DNA of 64,000 bases from Ananas comosus (taxonomy: Eukaryota > Streptophyta > Magnoliopsida > Poales > Bromeliaceae). The notes below the pieces were generated by a model. The model saw only the letters and a program-made list of their open reading frames with translations, did no database searches and was not told where the DNA came from. Of the stretch, positions 43,793 to 56,102 are shown one piece after another. Each line of letters begins with the position of its first letter. Position 1 is the first letter of the stretch. A program made the translations under genes and the position numbers. The stretch spans positions 7,953,397 through 8,017,396 of the forward strand of contig NC_033632.1 of NCBI RefSeq assembly GCF_001540865.1. Reading direction: 5' to 3'.

Positions 43793-44331
43793 GATAAGAT
43801 GCACTACAACAAAAACGGTCTATAGCGACACTTTTAAATGTCGGTATAAGTCAAAAAAGTGCTGCTGGCTAAATTACAGGCACTTTTAAAAAGTGTTGCT
43901 ATATATGGGGTCGCTAGGTATGTAGTGACAGTTAAAGAGTGTCGCTATAACCTAAAAGAGTGTTGCTAATTTACTAACACTTATTTAAGCATTTAGCAAC
44001 CACCGGAACTCTACCTCGTTGGCTGCGGTGGTGGAGGAGGATGAGAGGAAGGGATCTTCGTCTAGGATTTCAGTGGATTGAGTGAGGAGAGAAGGGGAGA
44101 TGGTAATCGGTTTTTCTTTTTTTTTTTCTTTTTTGTTTGTAATTGGGCCGAATGGGCTAGGTGGGGTGGGTTGAGTAGAGTAACCTTTTATTTTTGGTTG
44201 GATTGGGCTTTATATTTAGGCATTAGTAGATTTTTTTTAAAAGTTTTGGCATAAATGAGACACTTACACAAAAGTGTCCCAAACATGTATCCCTATAACC
44301 TAATTCTTTTGTAGTGATGGTATTAGAGCAT
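43793..44331 (+). other. Primer-binding site of the family-C element, split by a CACTA insertion
   Basis: After the LTR end CATGACA come GATAAGATG and, beyond the CACTA element, GTATTAGAGCA. Joined at the shared ATG this resembles the initiator-Met tRNA primer site used by most plant gypsy elements, with one T for C change. Confidence 0.7.
43802..44316. mobile_element. Non-autonomous CACTA element, TSD ATG
   Basis: Begins CACTACAACAAAAACGG and ends ATTCTTTTGTAGTG, with ATG on both sides (43799-43801 and 44317-44319). Subterminal repeats of (A/G)GCGACACTTTT-like and AAGTGTCGCTAT-like words occur at both ends, as in CACTA elements. 515 bp, no transposase. The middle has a poly-T tract. Confidence 0.92.
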
Positions 44332-44826
44332 AAAAAAGAATACAAAAAGAATAATAGAAAATAGTTTAGTTGGACCTAGGAGACCCTAGGATAGTAAACC
44401 ATTAGAGATTAAGGCTCATGAAAGACGAGGACTTGTGACTTTTGGTGAAAGGTAAATTGATTGGGTTGTGCAATAGACCTCTAAAACGGATGTTAGAGAT
44501 AGGTTCAAGGTGTGGTTTATTCTCAACCGAGGGTGTTTGTGTTGGGCGCGCACAACATAAAACCGAGTGATGAGAATAGACGCCCTTACGTGACTTTCGC
44601 CCTATTTGAGTCGGTATTAAGTGTCTCGTGTTCGACCTAGAAGGTCGCGGATTAATAGAGTTGTCGTGTTTTAGCAAGTGATAGCACTGCGTAGGCGATC
44701 TTCGTTTAGATCGGCGCGGGATGGGCCTAGTGGTGTCCCTAGGCAATTTGAGGTGAGCGGAGACTTGGAACTTCGCGAGTTTTGGCGGTCCTCATGATCT
44801 TTGAGAAATTAATGGAATCCTCGTCG
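44332..44826 (+). other. Leader region of the family-C element
   Basis: Follows the primer-binding site. No protein domain visible. Consistent with a gypsy 5' untranslated leader. Confidence 0.4.
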
Positions 44827-45630
44827 TGTTAAATCACTTTGGTCAAAGTGACCAAAGTGTGTCGAGAGAAATAGTTGGACAAAGTTCAATTGACATTCTA
44901 ACAATGTTGGAAGGGTTAAAAAGGAGTTCTAAAAGAGTTAGAAGGGTTTTAGCATTGCTCGGCGCGAAGAGAAGTCGAACGAGTGTTAAAACTATAGTTT
45001 GGGCGTTTTGTACCGGTACGACATCGATGTTGTACCGGCACCATATAGCAGACCGAGAGAGAGAGCTCTCGGATTTGCCTCTGCGAAACCTTGTAACCGG
45101 TGATAAAGTCATTTTGTACCGGTACCAATTGTATTACCCGAACAGAATGCTCTCGGGTTTGGTTCTGTGGAATCGTGTAACCGGTGACAACCAACCTTGT
45201 ATCAGTACTAAATGGGCCTCGCAGCAAACTTTGGTCTGCTGCAAATATGGATGGAGGAAGGGTTTAAATGCGATTGTGGCATCCTATAAAGACCCCACCA
45301 ACTCCTCCTCTCTTGTTCACAGCCAGAGACCACACAACATGTGGTTTTTCTCCCTCTATTTCTCTAGGAGCCCTTCCTGAGTGTGGAGTAGTGGATATTA
45401 GAGGAGATTGGAGGTTAGACCTTGTGGATAGAACAAGGCGGTGCAATTGTGCGGGAGGGAGCGTGAGTCTAATTGCAAGGAAAAAGGAAATAGGACGGCC
45501 AACGAGTGGATTCGGTGGTCCGTCAAGTTCTCAACTGAGTGCAATGTGTTTGCGCTCGTGATCCCGAGTTCCGGGGACTTATTGTATTCAGTCCTTGGTG
45601 AGATGTGTCATTTGTGGGTGTTTTCGTTCC
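44827..45630 (+). mobile_element. LTR-like segment with GTACCGGTAC motifs
   Basis: Resembles the U3/leader part of family E in general layout: repeated GTACCGG(T/C)AC at 45013, 45033 and 45117, CTCTCGG(A/G)TTTG repeats, then a TATA-like CCTATAAAGACCCC (45290) and a CT-rich leader. The ends are not defined; TGTTAAATCACTTTGG at 44827 is a possible start. It could be a nested LTR fragment or part of the family-C interior. Confidence 0.4.
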
Positions 45631-45639
45631 CCACAGCAG

Positions 45640-45898
45640 TGTGAGCTGTGAGAGGGCAACTGCTACAGGTGTGGGCAACTGGGCTATGCGCTGGACGAGT
45701 GTCCACAAGGTGACAGCCGGGGCCTGACACTGGCGACAGCCTATTCTTCTCTGGGACGGCCTGCAGGTGTGCCACCTGCGGCATGGTCGAAAGAGAGGGC
45801 GTTGAGGACAATGCAACCTAAGGGTTCGCGGCGAGCGCCGGGTGGCCGTAGATACGCGACCCAGGTTGAGGACCCTGCTGCTGACGACGTCGTTGCAG
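45640..45898 (+). pseudogene. Gag zinc-knuckle fragment
   Basis: One frame reads CELREGNCYRCGQLGYALDE, then CPQGDSRGLTLATAYSSLGR and ends in VEDPAADDVVAG. CYRCGQLGYALDEC is a CCHC zinc knuckle with the His replaced by Tyr. Zinc knuckles bind genomic RNA in gag. The rest of gag is absent. It is bracketed by CCCCACAG upstream and GCAG/GTATGG downstream, which look like splice sites, though this may be chance. Confidence 0.6.
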
Positions 45899-47274
45899 GT
45901 ATGGGTTATTGATGTAAGCATATGTTTTGCATGATGTGAAGTTCATGCATTGCATGCAATGGTTATGTGGTTAATTACTATTGTCGTGCATGAGCATAGT
46001 AGAGACCGAGTGGACGGGTAAGTATAGATACCTGGGCATGCTCGTGTTGTGAGGGCGTAGTACCTGCCAGTAGCCAGATGGCACTAGCGAAGTACTAGTA
46101 GTGATCTATGACGAGAAGTGAGACTCGCGGTAGGGATAGAAGTGGCGAATCGACTCTCAGAGCAATATGAGTAGTAAATTGCGAGAGTTGAACCATGATG
46201 CTTATGGGCACCTGAGTAGTCCGAGTATTTCAGATGTCGTTCCGGTGGATCGAACAATGAAAGTGGATCACTATTGACGGAACAGTTGGTTAGTGGCCAA
46301 GTTTGGCCTGTGGGCCTAGTAGTACCTCGATGTGAGGTAGGAGGGTCGTGCTCGTAAAGTCAGCATGCGTAGGCAAGAGTTGCCTAATGCTGGACTTAGT
46401 GTGGAGCGCTATAGAGGCATGTGATGTTCGAGTAGAGTTACTCGTGGAGTGCGAATTGGGTTCAGCTGAGCAAGTGAGTTGGCAGTAGCACTTGAGCTTG
46501 GTTAGGTGTGAAGCGTGCCAGGGATCACTCGTAGGGCGGATGGCTCGCACTAGGTGCTTAGGAACCGGTAGTGATACGTGTGCTCGATAGAGCGTGTCGT
46601 GCAATCAATAGTATATCGAGAGTTCGGTTGTGACCCAACCCGGAGATTTGATGCTGTTTAGGGTCATGGTTGCTCCTGGTTGGAGTGTGTGCGAATTCCC
46701 AAGTGAGAATTTCGCCTGATGATGATTGGGTTTGCATTTGCGAGCGAGAGACGCTGCACATTGAGACAGGTTTAGGCTGTGGGCCTACGTAGTATTGGTG
46801 GCTTATGGTTCATCTATGGAAATCGAGGAAAGCGATTTGGTGGATAGCCTTATCGAGGAGTTTGACCCGAATTCACGAGCAAGGCGTTCGTGTGAGCTCG
46901 TTGCGAAAGTAGTTCGACTTGATCGTGGCATATGGTATCGAAAGATGAAGTGCTCTTGGTGAGGCCTTGAGCTAGTAGCAAGCCACGTGGAGTTGAGGGT
47001 TGGAATTGGGATGTGCCGAGGTGGGCCATCTCACGTTAGAGCTAAAGGTCAGTGCGGAGTTGGAGCACTCACAATGGAGCAATGCATCGGTGATATTGCT
47101 TCTAAGCAATGTCGGTGATCGAATCGGAATGTATTCCCTGAAGGGAAGGTAAATACAAAGACGAGTGCCTTGTGTGCCGAGTGGCACGAGGTGTTGGAGT
47201 GCGTAGTGTTGTCCAGTTTCGACTTGTACTACCAACGAGCGCATAGTGTTGGCCAGAGGTCGCCGCTGCCGCCT
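45899..47274 (+). mobile_element. Unassigned interior of the family-C element
   Basis: GC-balanced DNA with no recognisable pol domain on either strand. Phrases such as TGTGGGCCTA and GCCTGTGGGCCTAG repeat (46309, 46781). No 3' LTR of family C is found. The right border is set by where family-A LTR sequence resumes (47230-47280). Confidence 0.4.
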
Positions 47275-49021
47275 TCCCCTAAGCCCCAATAACCTCCGCC
47301 GCCGGCCCTGGCTCTCCCCGCGCGCCACCTCTGCTGCCCTGGCAGATTGCGGCCAAGGCAAGCGGGCTCGGGCCGAGGCAACCCGAACTCTTGGTCCTCA
47401 CGCCGCCACCGCCTTGGGCCACCTGGGTTGCCCTTCTTTGGCCCCCTGTGACCTGCCGCCGTCGTCCCGTTGCCCCTCGGCCGCCGCCTTGGCCACTGCG
47501 GCTAGGTGAGCCTGAGCCGAGCCCAAGCGGGCTCGGGATGATCCAGCATCTCCGCCGCCGCCGCCCTCCGCCGCCGGCAAGTGTGAGCGCCGCTTCCCCT
47601 GGGTTGGCCGCACTCGTCAGTTGCCAGCAACCCCGCCGCCAACGCTCCCTGTAGGCCAAATCTAGGCCGAATTCTCCTCGGGTTGCCTTGGCTAGGGCAT
47701 CATTGCCAGCTGCCGCTGCCGCTTCCCGTCGCCGGCCAATGCGTGCCCGGGCCCCCTTTGACCGGCCTCAGCCTCTCCCTGCCGGCACACCCGCCGCCGT
47801 CCGGCCGCCGCCAGCTACCTTCGGGCTCCAACGTGCTCCGGTAACTTTTTAACAGTACTCTGTGCACTGTTTGGGGTTCCGATCACCTTTCCGGCGATTT
47901 GAGGATACCCTGATGCTCCCGGAAGTGAGCATGATGATCTCTGTGTCGTGCTGAACATCATACTTACCTTTGTTGGGGTCAGCGAGACGCTGGTTTGCGA
48001 GATAAGCATGTTTTTTATGCTGTGCGTGCAGTTCACATATTTTTGCATCACTTCTGCGCCCTCCATAGTGGTCGGCTATGCTCTGAATCATGAGCACGGC
48101 CTCCGGCACATCGAAACCTATCAGTGAGTATCTTAGCCAGGCTCGAAGGTACTCGGTTTGCGCTCTCGGGCCGTAAAACCCCGAAAATCACATAATATGA
48201 TGTGATTTTAGGTATTTGCGGTGGCTTTTGTGCAATTGTGCACTTCGTGGCTGATGTAGGTAGTGTGTAAGGACAGCGAGTGACCTCTGGACTGGTTGTC
48301 CAAGGCCTCAGGCTTTTTCGGAAATCAAATGTTGATTTTCGGTGCATTTTTCGGTGAAATCCGCCGACGGAATGCGTTTTCAGTTCGGAATTCTTCCGAC
48401 GGTGCCTCATGATAAATTGTTAAGTCGCTGAGCCTTGTTGGTTGGTCAACCGCGTTGTTTCGAGGGTTCGAAAACAAAAGGTGAGTGGCGGTGGGTTCCG
48501 GTGTCGAATTGGACACTTCTGGGAATCCGGATCGAAACGATTATCCGAAGATAATCGTTTTAATGTGAGGCGGTATGTTTGCTGCCATGTCACATGAATA
48601 TTTGTGTTTACTGGCAGGGGGTGACTCGTAGCATGAGTCGGTGCGTTCTGGGACAATTCGTGGGTCCCGACGGAGTCCTGGTGCGATTTTTGGGACTTCC
48701 GGCTAGTTATGGTAATCGGTTTTGGGAAACCAATTTTCGTGGGTTTAATTGTGGGGTTGTGCATTTAATGTTGCTTAGTTGTGGGTGCGGTGTACCCTCC
48801 GTAGGTCCGATTGACTTCTGTCGTTCGATGACCATTGAGATCGGTATACCCTAAGGGGTGGGATTGTCAGTTAGTTGCCGACGGATAATTATAGTTTACT
48901 CAGATCCACTATTTGAAATGTTTGTGACCTAGTCAGTCAGTTCGCGGCTCTTGTCGTTTGATGACCTATGAGGTCGGTGTAGCCTGAAGGGTAGGATTGT
49001 CGGCTAGTGGCTGACGGTAGT
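47275..49021 (+). mobile_element. LTR family A, second segment of the composite
   Basis: Collinear with about 32047-34310 of the reference LTR: GC-rich island, CTCCGGTAACTTTTTAACAG-like middle, then GATGACC...GAGGTCGGT blocks. Open frames in the GC-rich part are chance frames seen on both strands. Confidence 0.8.
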
Positions 49022-51739
49022 TGTCACGCCCCGGGACCCGACATAGGCCCGCACGGTGCGTGCCTAGACCCGCCATATGCCAACACATATAAGGCGTTTA
49101 TAACAAAAGCGATAAGTGAACAAGAAAATGAGAGTAACTAGAGATATCAGAGCAAGTATACAGCTAAGTTCTAACAATAAGTAGAGAAAAAGAAACTGAA
49201 CCACTAAAACATAAGGTAAAATAATACAACATAAGCCTCCTGATACATATAATGGGTGGTCTCTACAAAATGGTACAAATCTCTCTCAACCTCTCCAATA
49301 TAAAACCCAAAAGAGAGGCAGACCATCTATCGACAAATCCCTTGCTGGCTAGTTCGAGGCGATTCCTTTCCCACGATCCTGAGCCTCTCCCGGAGTGGAA
49401 GGCTCTGTAAGAAGACATGAAACAGGGGGCGTGAGAACTATAATTTATAGTTCCCAGTGGGCAATTACTGACCTGAGCAAAATGCACCACTAGGCCCAAA
49501 ACATAAGCAGATAAGGATAATAGAAAGTAACTGCGGAAAGAAAGCATATAATAAATGCTATACTACTATGCCACGATATAAGATAATGTCAACATGATGA
49601 ACATCTAAACTATCATGAATCCAAAATACCAATACATAACAAGTATGCTCTATCATGGCTACCAAATATATTATGATGCAACAAGCAATACTATCAAGTA
49701 TACTACATGTCCAAGTGTCCAAAACATATTTAGTATGTACTATCATAGCGACCAAGTACACTATATGTCCCAATGTCCACTGAATCCAACTACGATGTAT
49801 TATCAAGTAGTGATTATTACATAAACGGCTCCATGTCGATTTTCATTTCCAATTAAAGACCTACGCAAGGTAGTCCAGCTTGTACCGCCTAGCTGCCGGT
49901 GGTAGTACCAACATTCCCCCTCGAGGAACGGGACTGTCCCGCACAACCCTACAGGCGTCTCGCCGCCTAGCTGCACATGGTAGCACATCATCCCAAGCTG
50001 GAATAAGGTTGTCCCACGCGACCCTACAGGCGTCTCAATCCCGCACACGCGAACTGCGTCGCAAAAGGCCAACTCCGGAGTGCCGGCTTGTCGGCAGCGA
50101 CACTCACAAGCATGTGCGAATGAGCACAAGTGGCAAGTAATCATAATCATCATATCACAGATTTTGTCATCATGTCTCTAACATGGAAATGCTCACTAGT
50201 AACCCCAAGGGTCTAGTCTATGTCTCAATGTGATATTCCAACACTCACCTTGCTTAGTGCCTCTTTATGACATTTAAGCATGCTATAAGTAAGCACATTT
50301 CATTTCTATGTTCCAATTATGACTTTAACACTAGGTCCATGCATGACCCGAGCTCAATGCCGCTTAATGACATTAGCCCAATTATTCTCAAGTAGTACAA
50401 GTCCCCGAGCCTCTTTATAGCTTACTTAGATCCCTTATGTCTCAATTAGGCATAGGTTTAAATGCATGAAAACAACGTTCATTTCTACGATAGGAACGTG
50501 ATCCCAAGGCCTACACAAGAATGCTGAATGCAACATAAGCTCCACATGCAAACTCTCTGCTACATAGAGGTCCGAAAATTTATTACACATAAGATAGGTA
50601 TGTTAAGCATTCTAAAATTCACAATAAATACATTTATCATGGAAATGCATAAATTTTTCTTTATGAAGCATAAACCATCAGATATGAGGATTTCTCATAT
50701 ATTAGGCTAGGTGAAACCCACCGAACGACGCGCAACCCTTCGTTTGCTCCAATGAAGATGTCCACTAAGCTCCTAGCACCCTAGAAGCATCAAAAAGTGA
50801 GCTATAAGAAATAAACGAACAACTACTAGCTCAAACATTAACCTACTAGGCAAAAGGGCCAAAAATCTCACCTATAGTGTAAAAATTCCTCTCCAAAGCT
50901 CAAATAAAAGTCAAATCCCTTCCAAAGCAACCTAAACCAAGATTCTAATCCCATTAGATTAGTTTCAAAAGCCTCCAATCAAAAAGCCCCAAATAAACCC
51001 TAGTTTTTCCAAATCTAGGGTTTCTACACATAAAACCCACCAAACAAGATCTAGAGAGGAGAAGTAAGAAACTAACCTCTTAGGAAGTTCCAAACAAAGA
51101 GCAAAATCCCCCAAGCTTGAAGATCTCTCCTCCTTCAAGCTCCAACACCAAGCTTCAAGCTCTCTCCAAGGTGGAAAGGTCTTCAACAAGCAAAAAGAGA
51201 GGTTAAATCTCATAAAATCCAAGCCAAGATCAAGGAAAGTGAATGAGGAGGTGTGGAGAGCTCCCTCACCTTTCTCTCTGCTGTCCCAAGCTCAAAGAAC
51301 AACCCTAGGGGCGTGGGTACACATATAGTGTTGCTACAATAGCAAAAACACACCTGTAGTTCGGCCTGTTCAGAAACTGCCAAAGTGTACCAGTACACAG
51401 GCCCGTGTACCGGTACAAGCCCCACGAAATTGCAACACGAGGCTCGGGTTGGCGGGGTAACCGGCTGTGTACCAGTATACGACCCTGTACTGGTACAACC
51501 ATCAATCCTGTACCTTTACAGCTATCAAGGCGTACCGGTACACCACCGTGGATAAGTCAGCTCGAGAGCAGCCTAAGTCCTCCATTTTGGCGACCTTAGC
51601 GCTACTTAAAATACTGTAATTCTCGGGGTATGAGCCATAGGTCGAACCACTGTCAACGACCCTCCAGAATATCTGGAAAAACTCGAAACACAGGGCAGAC
51701 ACTCGAACCTCGCAATTTGCAAAGATTCAGTGTGTCACA
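49022..51739 (-). mobile_element. 3' LTR of the family-E element
   Basis: Plus-strand tips TGTCACGCCCCGGGACCC and GATTCAGTGTGTCACA give inverse ends TGTCACA/TGTGACA. Contains the conserved CCCACTGGG block in inverse (49424-49461) and GTACC(G/A)GTAC motifs (51385-51545). Homologous to the solo LTR at 27713-30461. Confidence 0.88.
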
Positions 51740-51759
51740 TTCTCCCCTCCTAAAAAAGA

Positions 51760-54388
51760 GTTTCGTCTGCGAAACTGCGGGATAACCACGGAACAGACCC
51801 ATCCAAAGAGGATGGAAGAAGCACTCCAATAGCCCACCCAACCGACCATGAAAGTCTCAAGCGTGCCGGAATGCTCCACGGCAAAACAAACAAGATCCCG
51901 CGATGCCAAGGCTTCGGCATAACACGAGCCAAACTTACGCAAGAGCTCCTCGAACTCCAGTCTTCACCGGGGAGGTCCATCTCAAATCCGCGCTTGTTCG
52001 ACGAGCCAATTAGTCGGTCCTCGCAAAAATCAAATGCTCCCAAACACTAAATTCCAGTTTTCACATTCCTCATCCAGATTGAGGGCAAGGCCTAACTCTA
52101 TTTTGCTTTACTCTTACATATAGAATTCTCTCATAATTCCTCTAAGGCGGATTCAACAACGCTGTCCATAGCAAGAATCCGGAGATCACACCCGTCACCC
52201 AATCCCTCAAAACTCCACCGGAGTACTCACAAGATATCCATCATCAAAGAGAGGCGATGCAACATCCAATCGCCGACTTAATCCGAACGACGATCTTACA
52301 GCCCAAAATCAATTCTCGGCACGAGATTGCACAGCTGGATGCCACTCTAAACCATAATTAAGTATGGTGTAATTTCCACAAGGCGACCATTCCAAATTGC
52401 TCACCATAGATGATTACAAGATTCCTCAATTGGTATTGCTCCACAATGCCTTCACACCAATCTCACCTCCACCACTCGAGTAGTATTCTCAAATCCTCTA
52501 CTATAAACATGGTCAGGGACCAAAGTTCAGTAACATCCTCAATTCACTAAGGTCATTCCCTTAGTCTCAACTTGATGCCTCAAATAACTCTTCATAAGCC
52601 GAAGCCAAGGGCTTATGTTCAATAGAATGTCTTACACATTAACCGTTTTGTTACACAAGAGGAATCACTCAAAATTCCCATCCTCAAAGCCTTCCTTAGC
52701 ATCGGATGCTCCAGGTGTCCATAGTCACCGAACTCAACTCGAGTGATAGAGAGGGTTCCATCCACAATTCAATAATAGCTCTCTATCAATGTTACCAAAA
52801 TGTGACCAACAGCCGAAACGTCAATCCAAACAACTCTTTCAGTCCGATTTCATTCCCAAAATTTGATTCCTCATGCATAAACTGGACAAGGAAAAATAGC
52901 AACTTGGTATTTTTCCCTCTCGAGTTTCTCAACCACTCGATCCCACCGTGAGAGTTTCACATCTCAATCACGTCAATCTGCCTCTGCAGTCGATCCTCAC
53001 AAATCTTCATTGGAATACTCACGGCCATTAGCGACCGGTTCCACAAATTCATCCAGAGGGCTTGGAATTATCATTCCACAAGTCCCTAACACTGGTGGAG
53101 TACCACAGGCTCAGGCAACATCACAATAATTCTCGTGATGTTCCAACCCAGTATCAACATTCGTTTGAGGTACAACCTCAAACTCCAACTCAAACGGTAG
53201 TGCTCGGATTGTATCACAATCTTATCGAGTACCCCCACCACTCAAGGCTACTGAAAAGATCAATAAGCCTCAACAACTAATCAAACGCTCAATCGTGGTT
53301 CAATTTAGATCACGATAGTTGACATACAGTCGAAACGACCCAATCGGTCCCACAACAAGTAAGGGTGCTTTTCTACGGAGCGAAACACTAGGTACAAGAA
53401 CCTTTCCGCCAATCGAGCTCACAATTTGTGACTCAGACGGGAAAACAACGACAACCCAAAAGACATCCTCTATTACGAGGATTCTCAATCAACAGATGCT
53501 AACGGCCAATTAGACCCCAAATCCTCCCCAATTACCCAATTTTAGGTAAGGGGACAGTCGTCGCAACCGACGAAAATAAATCCTCAAATCGCACTATTTT
53601 GTGCTCAAAATCCTTAGGGCGAGTCAAGTTAGCTCGCAAGACCAAGGGTACCAGGTACCCGCAATAACTCCACACCAAGTGAGGCCAATCCATTCGTTGG
53701 CACACAAAATCATCCCACATGGTAGGGTGTTCGAAACGACACACTCGATCAACTGATCATCCTATACGTGTCAAAAAAGTTCAACGCTGACAATCCTCGG
53801 GTTGGGTCACTACACACTCGGTGGTGTTCTCGATCTCACGATCCGACGCGTGGCTTTCCACGCTCCAGGGTCTACGCTCGGACTACCGCCCTGACCAACA
53901 CTCTGCCCTACCCGTAGGTACCGGGCCGCTGCCACACACAGCTACTGCGCCTGCCCAAAGGGCCCAGGCTCCACAGTCCACAAACGGTTCAAGCACGGTC
54001 ATCCCCAAGCACCATCCGGTGAACAGCCGATCAAGGGATGTAGCTAATGCAATCATCGTGAGATCTACCAGCATGAGAAAGTATGCTACCCACAACCCGC
54101 AAATCAACCGCCCAGCTCGAGGGGCTACTCAATGTCACAAACAGCGAACAAACGAAATGCCATGCAACTCGGCAAATAGCCGATCAGAATATGGATGCAA
54201 TGCACTAGCAACAAACAATGCACAACACGAATGCCACAAAAGAAACTGATACTTGTAGTCATAAACTCGGCTGCTGCCGCCTCCTCAGTCTGGGCCGCAT
54301 ACATACGCCCGCTCGGGGCCTGTCGTGACCCATCCATCTGTCTCTCGACAGGTGGCCTCCCAGCCGGGTAGTAAGCGGAAGGCGTCCC
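51760..54388 (-). pseudogene. Degraded pol region of the family-E element
   Basis: Only traces are readable. A minus-strand frame at 53300-53400 ends PIGSFRLYVNYRDLN, which resembles the start of the gypsy RT fingers region. A frame at 53532-53744 (WPHLVWSYCGYLVPLVLRAN) may belong to the preceding protease-RT linker. From 53290 down to 51760 no RT, RNase H or integrase block is recognisable. The interior is 2.6 kb where an intact pol would need over 3 kb, so decay and deletions have both occurred. Confidence 0.5.
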
Positions 54389-55692
54389 CTAGCTGGCACC
54401 CGGTAAGGCTGGTGCCGATGCAGAAGATGGCACTGGTACTGAATCCTTCGGGCAGTCCGACTGGAAGTGACCCTCCTGGCCACACGAATAGCACCTGCCC
54501 CGACCCTGTGAGCACTGCCGTGGGTAATGGCGACCACCGCAAATCAAGCAGCTCAGAGTTTGGCGACGCTCAAATCCTCCATGCTGTGCTGATGAGTCAC
54601 GTCCTCGCGACTGGCTCCTGTTCCTGGGGTGTCTCAGCGGCCTCCCAGAGTGCGCTTGACTCGCACCCTCAGCCGCGGGCCGCTTGCCCTTTTCTTTGTC
54701 GGAGCCCTCTCGACGCTTCTGCAAGTCCGCCGCGTCGCTCTCCACGATGAGCGCGCGATTTACCATATCTCGGTAAGTCTGAAGGTTTGAAGATTGCACC
54801 AACCGAAAGATTGACGGCCGAAGTCCTCGCTCAAAGATGCGAGCCTTATTCTCGTCGTCTCGCATTACAAAGGGCACACAGTGTAGAAGCCGAGAGAACT
54901 CACTCTCGTACTCGCCCACAGTCCGATCCCCCTGGCGCATCTTGTGCAGATCTTGCTCCATCTTTCGCTTAACACTGACGGGGAAGTAGTGCTCCAACAA
55001 GAGTTCCTTGAACCTCTTCCAAGAAATTGTTGCGAGGTCGGTGTTGGGGTTATCCAGGATACCCAGCCACCAGCTATAGGCCTTGTCATCCAAATGGTTA
55101 GTGGCGAGCCAAACTCTATCTCTCTCCTCCACGAAGGTGTCGCGGAACAATTTTTCCATATGCATCAACACTTCTCAACGATCTAGTGGTCGGCTTTCTC
55201 TCCATCAAAAATCCTGGGGCTACACCTCCTGAACTCGTTGAGGAGATTCATGAGCCGTTCCCGCTCTGCTCCCTCAACCATCACGGGGAATACCGCCGCT
55301 GCTACAGGCACCTGAACTGGTGGTGCCACGAATACCTCTTTCCGAAGGGCTACCGCAGGTGCCGTCCGCGAAGTGTCGAGTGCAGGGGACGACCCCCTGG
55401 GTGCCGCCACTTCCACCGGTGCTGGTGGTGTAGGGACCTGAGCCTCCCTGGCAGCCGATTGCTATAGAAGAAGATCCTCTAGGCTCTACATCCGTGCCTC
55501 CTGCCGACGCGCCGCATCTGCCTGCTGCTGAGCCACCGCCACCTGCTGCGTCACCAAGTTTGTGAGGGCCGCAAGCTGGTTCCTCAACTCATGGACCTCG
55601 CCAGATCCGAAGGTAGCAGATGTCTCCACTTCCTCAAAAGTTGCCGCGTTGTCCGCTTCAAGAGACTTAGAGCGTGTCGTCGACATTAGCAC
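54389..55692 (-). pseudogene. Gag polyprotein of the family-E gypsy element, broken
   Basis: The start is MSTTRSKSLEADNAATFEEV near 55686, with a Gln/Ala-rich coiled segment ending at a stop (55486). A second block (55416-55183) ends FRRCSPRIFDGEKADH and a stop. The third, 260-residue block (55171-54389) holds the retrotransposon gag domain: RDRVWLATNHLDDKAYSWW, ISWKRFKELLLEHYFP, MRQGDRTVGEYESEFSRLL, FERGLRPSIF. It is followed by a basic stretch and two zinc knuckles (CLICGGRHYPRQC, CYSCGQEGHFQSDC). Gag forms the particle and binds RNA. At least two stops or frameshifts break it, and the start lies almost directly against LTR sequence. Confidence 0.9.
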
Positions 55693-56097
55693 TACAATAG
55701 CAAAAACACCCCTGCAGTTCGGCCTGTTAAGAAACTGTCAAAGTGTACCGGTACACGGGCCCGTGTACCTGTACAAGCCCCACGAAATTGCAACCCGAGG
55801 CTTGGGTTGGCGGGATAACCGGCCGTGTACCGGTATACGACCCTGAACCGGTACAACTATCAAACCTGTACCGGTACAGCTATCAAGGCGTACCGATACA
55901 CCACCCTTGATAAGTCAACTTGAGAGCAGCCTAAGTCCTCAATTTTGGCGACCTTAGCGCTACTTAAAATACTGTAATTCTTGGGGTACGAGCCATAGGT
56001 CGGACCACTGTCAACGACCCTCCAGAATATCTGAAAAAACTCGAAACATAGGGCAAACACTCGAACCTCATAATTTGCAAAGATTCAGTATGTCACA
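55690..56097 (-). mobile_element. Truncated 5' LTR of the family-E element
   Basis: Matches 51330-51739 (CTACAATAGCAAAAACAC, GTACACGGGCCCGTGTACC-type sequence, GTACCGGTAC motifs, CCTCCAGAATATCTG, GATTCAGTATGTCACA). The remaining roughly 2.3 kb of LTR, primer-binding site and leader are deleted, joining LTR directly to gag. Confidence 0.85.
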
Positions 56098-56102
56098 GTA
56101 GT

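Larger units (their letters stand above)
49022..56097 (-). mobile_element. Ty3/gypsy element, family E, TSD GTAGT, deleted
   Basis: GTAGT flanks the element (49017-49021 and 56098-56102). On the minus strand the order is truncated 5' LTR (56097 to about 55690), gag (to about 54389), degraded pol, purine tract (ACTCTTTTTTAGGAGGGGAG, just inside 51740) and 3' LTR (51739 to 49022, 2718 bp). The 5' LTR keeps only about the first 408 bp, and the primer-binding site is gone. The gag type, with a large capsid-like domain and zinc knuckles, fits chromovirus-like (Del/Tekay) elements. Pol is too decayed to confirm this. Confidence 0.9.

Noticed and set aside
44826..45380. 184-residue plus-strand frame
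   Set aside because: It spans a GTACCGGTAC-bearing, promoter-like LTR segment with a TATA-like box. No protein family is recognisable.
47246..47659. GC-rich overlapping frames on both strands
   Set aside because: Same GC-rich island of LTR family A as at 31860; chance frames.
53821..54249. 142-residue plus-strand frame
   Set aside because: It lies opposite to the decayed gag-pol region of the minus-strand gypsy element and has no domain.
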